DNA of 64,000 nt from Anthoceros angustus (Eukaryota > Streptophyta > Anthocerotopsida > Anthocerotales > Anthocerotaceae), in assembly GCA_010909165.1 (NCBI GenBank), contig MU008165.1, positions 62,001 to 126,000 of the forward strand, given 5' to 3'. This document shows, in pieces, positions 55,851 to 64,000 of the stretch. The notes below the pieces were generated by a model, which saw nothing but the letters and a program-made list of their open reading frames with translations, made no database searches and was not told the DNA's origin. Position 1 is the first letter of the stretch. Every line of letters begins with the position of its first letter. A program made the translations under genes and the position numbers.

Positions 55851-56131
55851 TGATGAGAATCATAGCTGCTCTAGGTAGCAAAACATAGCAAGCAGATAGT
55901 AGAAAGCTTTGCACAAAAAGTTGTATGCATTGATTATAATAGAAAGTACAAAGCCTTTATATAGGCTAGGTGGTTATAACCATAAGGTGGTTGTAACCAT
56001 AAGTAGTTCTAACCTCTAAGTGGTTGTAACAACTAACTACTCATTAAACTACCTAAAGCCCTAAGAACTAAATTAATTAATAGCCTTAGGTGCCCTAGTG
56101 AAGAGTGCCCTAAATAGGTCATATTTCATCA
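55851..56131 (-). repeat. 3' LTR of the young Ty1/copia element (281 bp)
   Basis: Starts TGATGAGAATCATAG and ends TTTCATCA on the plus strand, so it is TG...CA on the coding strand. The first 70 bp match the sequence from 63930 to the window end almost exactly (small indels only). A purine-rich tract on the minus strand (GTGAGTGGGAG, plus-strand 56132-56142) adjoins it, as a polypurine tract should. Confidence 0.85.
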
Positions 56132-56439
56132 CTCCCACTCACTATGAACTAGGTGTGAAGAATCGGCTTCAAAATGAGACTAAAAGGCTAGTTAGCTCCC
56201 ACTAACTTGAAAGCTATCCGCTAACTAAGAAAACAATTAAAACTGGCTTAAGTTACATTTAAGCAGAATTTAATGTAATCAAAATTAATTACCAAAAACT
56301 TAATTAGGAAAATGGTAAATTCCTAAACAAGGTAAAAAGATAAAAGTAAAACTTAAACTAGGTTAATCTTAGTAAAACCATAGGTAAAAGTTAAACAAAA
56401 CTTAAAAGGGGTAAGGTGAAAAGGTTTATTTAATGAGCA

Positions 56440-56770
56440 CGGGCCATATGATGCCGTCCCGTATGCCATGGGGGCATACTATGTACCTCCCCCTCATACG
56501 GTTTTATTCCTCCTCCCCTCGCTCCGCGCTCCCGCCTCCCGCTCATGAAACACAAAGAACTTGCGCTATGGCGCCGGACACAAACGGGTGGGGCAAGGCG
56601 CGCCGTCGTGAGGCCGCCCCGGCGGTCGCGCCCCGCGCCCCGCCCATGTGCTGGATCACCGTGGTCGGGACGCAAGGCGGTGTGTGCCGCCTGCAGTGGA
56701 AAAAGAAAGAAGAGGGCCACGGGAGGACCGCGCCTCCGAGGAGCAGACGCCCCTTGCGACCACAGTGATC
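56440..56770. other. GC-rich island inside the copia element
   Basis: About 330 bp, CpG-rich (GGCGCGCCGTCGTGAGGCCG), between the polypurine tract and the RNase H relic, in otherwise AT-rich DNA. It opens frames on both strands without a domain. Possibly a captured host segment. Confidence 0.5.
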
Positions 56771-57350
56771 CTCCACCTCTAAATGGATTCCAACCTTTGT
56801 GGAGAGCCCACCACGTTTTCGTGGGATGAAGTGGTCTGAGCTCGTGTAGAGGTTGAAGTCACCGGGAGAGGTGGAATTTGTTCCTGCAGTCGAAGATCGC
56901 CTGATTGATGTGTGAGTCGCCATATGCGGAGTGTCTCACCCAAGCCGGAGATTAAAGAAAGATCTTCGCATGTCTTGTCTCAATGTCTCAAAAGTGCTGC
57001 TAATCCCAAGCCAACACTCCAATGCGGCATGTCGTCATCACCAGTGCGTGAGAGATCGTCGAGGAAGATTCTCAAAGCTCTGTGAGGAAGAAATCGCGAT
57101 TGTTCTCTTATCGATACAAGTGCCTCGGAAGAATCTTCATTGAAGGCTTTCACTGATGAAGGGAGGCTGAAATCTCAAGTAAGATAGCGACATGGTATAG
57201 CAAGGCATTCCCCCGTCGTGAAGGGAGGCACCTTGAGCAGGATGCCCCCTTTGTCATGAGGAGAGGCACCTAGTTGTAAGCCCGTTTGTGGGCATCTTCA
57301 AATGACCATTTTCCAGTTCAAAAATATTAATTGTGATGAATTTTCTGATA

Positions 57351-57725
57351 CTATTTTCGCAGATTTATGTATGGAAAATTATGGGAAAAAGGAAAATGAA
57401 ATGAAAATGAAGAAAATGAGAAAATGAAAAGGTAGACATGCTTTTGTGACTCTAAAAGGTGTTCTAACTTATTTTCTCTTGCTAAAATCTTGCCCATTTT
57501 AGGTTTCTTTTCCGCCCAGAAAAACATAGAATAGGAAACATAGGATTCGAAACCCGCATATATCCCAAGGGTGATGATGTGAAGCTCATCTATATAATCA
57601 CTAATATGAAAGGGGAATTCGGGCCTGACGTACCTCCATGCTCCTATGTTTGCCAGGAAACTAAGATACATATGATACGGGTTATGTATGCTGTTTGTGA
57701 AGAATTTCCCGGGCATATGATCCAT
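57351..57725 (-). other. Unassigned 124-codon reading frame in copia 3' region
   Basis: MDHMPGKFFTNSIHNPYHMY ... FPFHISDYIDELHIITLGIY ... SYVSYSMFFWAEKKPKMGKI. ATG start, fairly complex composition. I recognise no family. It lies between the polypurine tract and the RNase H relic, where copia elements normally have nothing. Confidence 0.3.
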
Positions 57726-59465
57726 GTCTATCGTGAGTATTCTTGAGGTTAAGAAAATATGGAAAAGTTTTAATTAGCAAAAATATTATTTAATATTTTA
57801 ATATTATTTTCTAGAGAGCACCTCAACTATGTATGAAGGAGAGGATGCAGGCTACGAAGCCTATGTTAAGATTGAGGATGATTGTTCAGAAGACTTAGAA
57901 TAGAATATTGGACTACTAAGGTTATTTTAAGTAGACCAATTTAGCTGCTAGGATGAACTATAGGCTGGAGGCTTAGACAGTGTCCAATATACCTAAACAT
58001 TTCATATGTTTCTATGCGATTCAATGCCTAGTGACTTTGTTAATAAATCAGCATTATCTAAAGTTTGAACATAACTAATATCTATAGTTTTATCCTCTAT
58101 TTTCTCTCGATATAATGATATTCGACAATATGTTTAGTTCTAGAGTGGAAGAGGTTCCTTGACAAGGCTATAGCTCACGACTATCACTCAACAACAAGGT
58201 GGGCTTTTCACCTTGTGATGAAGTTCACTCAAGGTTAGCCTAGTCCATACTATGTCTTTAGCAACCGAGGTTAGTACTCTATACTCGACTCGGTCGGACA
58301 AGGCTATGGTTGGTTGTTTCTTACTTGACCGGGATATTGCTCCCCAATAGCGACGCACTCGATACGGATCTGCGGTGTCGGGTCACCGGCATAGTCGGCG
58401 TCGGTAAGTTTTAATGTCAACGTCTTTATGCAGTGTATACTTGAATGTCAATCCTGTGCATGGTACCCTTGAGGTATCGAATATGCGCTTAGTTGACATC
58501 CGGTTCACGCCGTGGTTCTCGAATTGTGAGCAGGACGGCTTGAAGATATATCCGGTCGTGTGAAGTTGGATAAATATATAAGTGTGCCAACAAAGATGTC
58601 GATATGGGACGACATTTCCAACTTATCTTGTCTTGTCTTTGGACTCATATCCATGGTAAGCGACCGCTAGCAAAGGTGTAGGCGGGTTTCATCTTCAAGT
58701 CCAAACTTGGTTAAACTTTCTTTAATGTACTTGGTTTGAACAATACTCGAGTCTTGTTTGCTCGATCTCTAATAATGTTGACACCAAGTGCATATGTCAT
58801 TTCTCCTAAATCAGACATTTCATAAAAAGTCTTGAGCCAGCTTTTGATCTCGGCTAGGAGAGTAAGGGAGTTTGTGGCCATGAATACGTCGTCGACGTAG
58901 AGCAATAGGTAAAAGATATCATTGCCTGATATTAGGATATACATGCATGCATCGGCATCACTTTGCCGGAAGCCTCTTTTGATGAGTTTCACATGTATGT
59001 CCATATTCCAATTTTACCAGTTGCTTAAGGCCATACAAGCCTTTAATTAGTCTGCATACCCAATCTTCCTTGCCTTTAACCTCATAACCTTGGGTGTTTC
59101 ATGTAGATTTCTTCTTGAAGACGGCCATAGAGATATGTCTTCACATCCATCATATGGAGCTCAAGATCATGATGGGTCAAGAAGATTATTCTAAGGGAAG
59201 CAAACTTTGCTCGGGGCGAATGTGGCCCATGGGAGGTAATCTAAACCCGGTATCCGGGTGAATCCCACAGCCACAAGGCGTGCTTTGTATCTCTCAATGG
59301 AACCATCTCCTTTTCTCTTAATTTTGAATACCCATTTGCTGGTGACTATCTTCCTACCCTTAGGTGGCTTAACCAATTCCCATGTAGAGTTACTAATGAG
59401 AGAGTTATATTCGAATCTGACTACCTTCCATAAGGCTTTTTCGGAGAAGAGAAAGCTTGTTTTAA

Positions 59466-60895
59466 GGTAAGAGGTTCTTGGATCTATGGTTGCCTTGTAT
59501 ACACTTGTGAGTAAAGTGATACAGGGGAAGAGGATCATCAAAAAGCTAGATATCCTAAAGGAGGTTCCTTCCATCCTGCGGGTCCGATTGCGGACGGGTT
59601 CTTAAGTTGTACCTTTGTGTAGGTTCGGTGCATCTTCCATGGAGCAGAACATCAATAGGATCATGGTGCTCCATGTCATTCACGGAGGGTCATCATGCTC
59701 TTCATAAAGAGTGTCTGGCTCCTCGACTTGAATGTTGTCGCCATCCGGTGGTGTTTCAGTGGAATAGATGCTAACTCCTCCTCCTCCGCAAGAGGTTCAA
59801 CTACGGAACACGTAGGCGGGAACTGGAAATTGAGTGATATAATCGGTATCATCAAATGAGGAGGTATCGAGGGCTCTTGAAGAGGCGTCCTCGGCCGGAT
59901 GTACCAGCTCCCACTGGGGAAAAGAGGTAAGACTCATGAAAAGTAACACTCGGCATATATAAGCTTCCGTGTTGTGGGTTCAAATAGCTTGTAACCTTTG
60001 ATGCCTTGATTGTAGCCAATAAATAGATATTTGGCAGCTTTGGATCTAACTTCTTGCGTTGTACTTTAGGGATAAAGACATATGCGGAGAGCCAAAAATT
60101 GAAGGTGATCTATGGAAGGCTTGTTGCCGTGAATGCTTCATATGGAGTCATACCTTGAACGAGGAAGTCGGCGATTCATGAGATAGGTTCTTGGATCTAT
60201 GGTTGCCTTGTATACACTTGTGAGTAAAGTGATACAGGGGAAGAGGATCATCAAAAAGCTAGATATCCTAAAGGAGGTTCCTTCCATCCTGCGGGTCCGA
60301 GGATTGCGGACGGGTTCTTAAGTTGTACCTTTGTGTAGGTTCGGTGCATCTTCCGGGCGGGAACATCAATAGGATCATGGTGCTCCATGTCATTCAGGAG
60401 GGTCATCATGCTCTTCATAAAGAGTGTCTCGGCTCCTCGACTTGAATGTTGTCGCCATCGGTGGTGTTGTGGAATAGATGCTAACTCCTCCTCCTCCTGC
60501 AGAAGAGGTTCAACTACGGAACACGTAGGCGGGCTTGAGTGATATAATCGGTATCATCAAATGAGGAGGTATCGAGGGCTCTTGAGGCGTCCTCGGCGGA
60601 TGTACCAGCTCCCACTGGGGAAAAGAGGTAAGACTCATGAAAAGTAACACTCGCATATATAAGCTTCCGTGTTGTGGGTTCAAATAGCTTGTAACCTTTG
60701 ATGCCTTGATTGTAGCCAATAAATAGATATTTGGCAGCTTTGGATCTAACTTCTTGCGTTGTACTTTAGGGATAAAGACATATGCGGAGAGCCAAAAATT
60801 CAAGGTGATCTATGGAAGGCTTGTTGCCGTGAATGCTTCATATGGAGTCATACCTTGAACGAGGAAGTCGGCGATTCATGAGATAGGTTCTTTGT
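59466..60895. repeat. 0.71-kb tandem duplication in copia pol
   Basis: AGGTTCTTGGATCTATGGTT starts at 59473 and 60185 (offset 712), continuing to CGGCGATTCATGAGATAGG. The copies differ at ten or more sites, nearly all indels of 1-10 bp beside G/C (CCATCCGGTGG/CCATCGGTGG, CTCGGCCGGATG/CTCGGCGGATG, TTCACGGAGG/TTCAGGAGG), with very few substitutions. Confidence 0.92.
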
Positions 60896-62316
60896 AAGGA
60901 GGGCCTCACCCCAATAAGCTTTGGATAAGTTAGCTTGTGTTAACAGCAACTGTAATCTCTTGGAGGCGGAGATTCTTATTTTCTGCGCCATTTTCTTGAG
61001 GAGTGTATACTACACTTAATTGTTGAGCTACGCCTTCAGCTCGACAAAATTCAGCAAATCGATGAGATGTAAACTCTCCACCATTGTCGGAACGTAAGGT
61101 CTTGAGTTTGTGATCTGTAAGCCTTTCTGCCCATGCCATGTAATCCTTGAAAAACTGATAAGTTTCACTCTTTTGTGTGAGGATGTAGGAGAGGCAGAAA
61201 CGGGAATAGTCGTCGGTAAAAGTTAAGAAGTATCTACTACCACTGAAGGAGGGTGTAGAGAGGGGTCCACAAATGTCTGTGTGTACTATCTCTAAAGGTG
61301 ACTTGGCCCTTTGAGGAGATGGATTTTTGAAAGGTTCCTGGTGACGTTTTGTGAGGACACAGGTTTCGCACCAATCTAAGTTGTGAACCTTGGAGAGACA
61401 GGGTGTTCTATACAGGTTGTCTCTAGACATTTGGAGTAACTTCTGACTATTAGGATGACCTAATCTACAATGCCAGAGCATCGTGTGTGTTGGTTGTGCA
61501 GAATGTTGGGAGGCTACATTGACGGAATGTGTGGCTCCTACTTTGACTGACAATCTATAGAGTCCATCTTCTAAGATGCCAGTGCAGATAGTGTGTGTTC
61601 TATTCTTGAGGTAGGAAAGGGAACAACTATCGGCATATAAAAGGACCTACATGGTATGTTCTTTGCAAAGACTAGCGGCTGACACTAGGTTTTTGCACAT
61701 GGCAGGAACATGGAGGACTTGATGAAGATGAAGAGTCGACCGAATCACATGAGTACAATGAACCTAGGCCGCTATGGGAAGGTGTGATCATCGCCCGGAG
61801 AACATGGATGTCCTGTGGTGGGGTGTATGACTCGAAGGAGTCTTTGTTGTAGCAGATATGTGATGTTGCTCCACTGTCCATGTACCAATAAGCGGTTGCA
61901 GGCTTAGAGGATGCAAGGCAAATAGTGAGCACACGTGTTGTTGATGAAGAGTGTTTCTTCGAAGCAACATGAGCGGCAGGCGGGGCCTCAGATCTAGGTT
62001 CCCCATTCTTCTTCTTTCTACAGTCCTTTTCCATGTGATTAGGTATTCTGCACCAATTACAAATAATTCCACTCTTTTTGGTACCCCTGGAAGGTGTGGA
62101 AGAGCTGGATTCGCCATGATATTTGTTTGGTGTGGAATAAGCAGGTCTATTGGAAGGAGAACTTTTTCCGCGTCCTCTTCCTCTGCCTCTTCCAGCGTAC
62201 ATCACCTGCTGTCGGCTGGACTTGGGCTCATGGCGTCGGTGGACTCCTCCTGAATCATGGCTCCGATGAGTTCTGCGACACTGATGTCGAGGTCGTCGTC
62301 TGCATCGAAGCCGCCC

Positions 62317-62690
62317 GAATTCTTTTGGGCTTGTCGAACCACAGCGTTCTGTGTGGTGAGAAATGGTCTGTAGGAGGGTGGGAGGGATATCAAGAGAACA
62401 AGGAATGCAACAAGTTCGGAGACGGAGGTGTTGGTGGCAGCTTCATATTGAGATCTAGCTTGCTGGAAAGTGTTGATATGGTGTTCGATGTCGAGGTCTT
62501 GCATCGAGCCGAATTCTTTTGGGCTTGTCGAACCACAGCGTTCTGTGTGGTGAGAAATGGTCTGTAGGAGGGTGGGAGGGAAATCAAGAGAACAAGGAAT
62601 GCAACAAGTTCGGAGACGGAGGTGTTGGTGGCAGCTTCATATTGAGATCTAGCTTGCTGGAAAGTGTTGATATGGTGTTCGACGGAGTCA
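62317..62690. repeat. 0.19-kb tandem duplication in copia gag
   Basis: GAATTCTTTTGGGCTTGTCG at 62317 and 62511 (offset 194). One substitution (GGGATATC/GGGAAATC) and otherwise identical over about 170 bp. It duplicates the HHINTFQQARSQYEAATNTS segment of gag. Confidence 0.92.
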
Positions 62691-63099
62691 GATTCCTTCA
62701 TCTTCAGATTGAAGAAGTTGCGCATCGCGGTCATCATACTCATCACATCTCTTGAAGAATATAACTGAGCAAGGTGATCCCACATCTTAGAAGTTTTGCT
62801 TGACCGCATTGTCTTACCATATTAAGGGCTAGTCCACCGATCGAGGTCTTGAGCTTTTTCATCCTGGCGTCAGTTTCTTTGCTCTGAGCCCCACCGTGGT
62901 TTGGTGTGGACCCACTTACAACGTCCCATAGGTCTCGATTGCGGAAAAGTGCACGATTCGCAGCGCCAAACGCCCGCCCATTGAATCTATCCTTTTCCTT
63001 AAAACTGTCACCATAGTTGTGATTCACCACGGAAGGTCGTACTTCATCTTTGGGTGGATCCTGCCTCTCCTCTCGATCGTCCACGTCGGAACCAGCCAT

Positions 63100-63515
63100 T
63101 GCAGGTGGTCACTATTGCAGCTTAGAGAGCTGAAGCGCCTTCGCATTTCCTCATCATCATGCAGGAAATACTGGGCGCAAGGAGCAAAACAAGAAGAAAC
63201 CTTTTCTGTACTGGCGTGTTTGTCAGGATGACGAGCAGCAGTAAGGGAAAGTTTGTGATGAAGACAGCTCAGCATGTTTGGATCAGTATGCTCAAGGAGG
63301 CGCTTATTGAGATCACGCACTTCTCTTGCTAACTCCTCTATGCTTGTTCTGCGTAGGGTGTGTTGACGGCGTGGTTCTCTGGCGAGAGTCTTTATCGAAC
63401 TGGAAGTTTCTTGCTTGTGTTGTTGTAAGCCTGCATTGGAGAGGAGGAAGAGGACACCTTGTAGATTTGGGATATGATCAAGAGCGAGTTCAATTGCTTT
63501 CACTTGACTTAAACT
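63100..63515 (-). other. Open frame in the copia leader, upstream of gag
   Basis: Frame of about 135 codons between the primer-binding site and gag: QVKAIELALDHIPNLQGVLF, SIEELAREVRDLNKRLLEHT, SSCFAPCAQYFLHDDEEMRR. It has no good ATG but opens after TATCTTTAG, a plausible splice acceptor. Predicted helical. Not a known copia protein. Confidence 0.35.
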
Positions 63516-63917
63516 AAAGATAGTAAGCAAGTTTCTTCTAGCAATTTCTATGCCTCCCTTGATCTTCTACTTTGATTAGAATAGAGCCAATGAAGTTAGC
63601 AATAAGTATGGAATCTCCTACTATCTTACTAGACTTCCTAGCAATTCTAATCTTTGCATTCCTATATTCTATCTCTTGTCTTGCGCCTTAATCTTCTTCC
63701 AATAGCCTTGCTTGCGAGGATTGAAGGATCCATCGCATTGAAGCAAGGATTGGATGCACTGTGTGCATTATTGAAGATTAAGGAAGGCAAACATGATGAC
63801 AATCTATGACATGCAATCTAAAGAATCTATACATCTTCTAAAAAGAAATGAAGAAGAAGATGAAGAAGAAGAGTAGATCAGCATGTCAAGTTGTCCAATG
63901 CAAATAGAGAGCAGCAA

Positions 63918-63929
63918 TGCTCGATACCA
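63918..63929 (-). other. Primer-binding site of the copia element
   Basis: TGGTATCGAGCA on the coding strand directly follows the LTR end, close to the initiator-Met tRNA primer site TGGTATCAGAGC used by most plant copia elements. Confidence 0.75.
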
Positions 63930-64000
63930 TGATGAGAATCATAGCTCTAGGTAGCAAAACATAGCAAGATAGTAGAAAGCTTTGCACAAAAGTTGTATGC
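63930..64000 (-). repeat. 5' LTR of the copia element (cut by window end)
   Basis: Matches the start of the 55851 LTR. Small differences: GCTCTAGG for GCTGCTCTAGG, AGCAAGATAG for AGCAAGCAGATAG, and one A fewer in the A-run. All are indels. Confidence 0.9.

Larger units (their letters stand above)
56132..63929 (-). mobile_element. Ty1/copia retrotransposon internal region (young LTRs, damaged pol)
   Basis: Coding strand right to left. Gag starts at about 63099 (MAGSDVDDREERQDPP, FKEKDRFNG) and carries HHINTFQQARSQYEAA and VRQAQKNS. Zinc knuckle CNWCRIPNHMEKDC and protease YMDSGATSHICYN lie at about 62090-61840. Integrase (61553-60930) has HCRLGHPNSQKLL, CETC, FTDDYSRF and SDNGGEF. RT is at 59574-58711 with KWVFKIKRKGDG and an intact YVDD. 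Degenerate RNase H (RNLFHSRTKHI) follows near 58150-58050. Two internal duplications and many shifts break pol, although protease, integrase and the RT YVDD look fresh. The element sits inside the coiled-coil element, so it is the later insertion. Confidence 0.9.

Overview
The window is nuclear DNA of a land plant. It carries plant-only gene families (a PPR editing factor with E and DYW domains, a LOB-domain factor, a nepenthesin-type aspartic protease, a plastid BASS transporter), spliceosomal GT-AG introns, and Ty1/copia and Ty3/gypsy retrotransposons. The PPR protein ends in GRP and has KP in the PG-box position. These are the marks of the DYW:KP group, known to me from hornworts, lycophytes and ferns and linked there to U-to-C organelle RNA editing. 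Introns are very short: the twelve introns of the EXO1 gene are 50-139 nt, and most others are 77-304 nt. Together this favours a compact-genome seed-free plant. A hornwort fits best, but a lycophyte or fern is not excluded. The lineage call is inference.

Layout. 1-4.5 kb (-): RPA1, the large subunit of the ssDNA-binding RPA complex, running off the left edge and broken by a 1.47-kb tandem duplication. 5.1-8.9 kb (+): DYW:KP PPR editing factor, frameshifted inside a 0.6-kb duplication. 10.2-10.8 kb (-): glutaredoxin-like zinc protein. 13.3-14.5 kb (+): monoacylglycerol-lipase-like hydrolase. 16.9-18.6 kb (-): secreted aspartic protease. 19-26 kb: AT-rich and gene-poor, with minisatellites, a decayed ClpC/Hsp100 fragment and an armadillo-like relic. 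25.9-27.1 kb (-): LOB-domain transcription factor. 29-30.1 kb: seven-copy 157-bp satellite. 30.3-31.8 kb (-): an unfamiliar repeat-rich nuclear-type protein. 32.3-34.5 kb (-): a small secreted peptide precursor inside a 1.0-kb duplication. 36.1-41.1 kb: EXO1 (-) and a BASS transporter (+) sharing a 454-bp divergent promoter. 41.7-42.8 kb (-): DUF8204 protein. 43.3-64 kb: a retrotransposon district made of a gypsy fragment with inverted flanks, a degenerate copia element, a coiled-coil gag-like element, and a younger copia element with LTRs at 55851-56131 and from 63930 that is inserted into the coiled-coil element.

The host genes form no operon-like unit. RPA1 and EXO1 both act in DNA replication and repair. 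The PPR protein and the BASS transporter are predicted to be organellar.

The most striking genome-level signal is a set of near-identical direct tandem duplications (RPA1, PPR, peptide gene, three in retrotransposon sequence) whose two copies differ mostly by small insertions and deletions and rarely by substitutions. This is either a recent local duplication process or an assembly or consensus artefact. Reading frames broken only inside these blocks should not yet be called biological pseudogenes.
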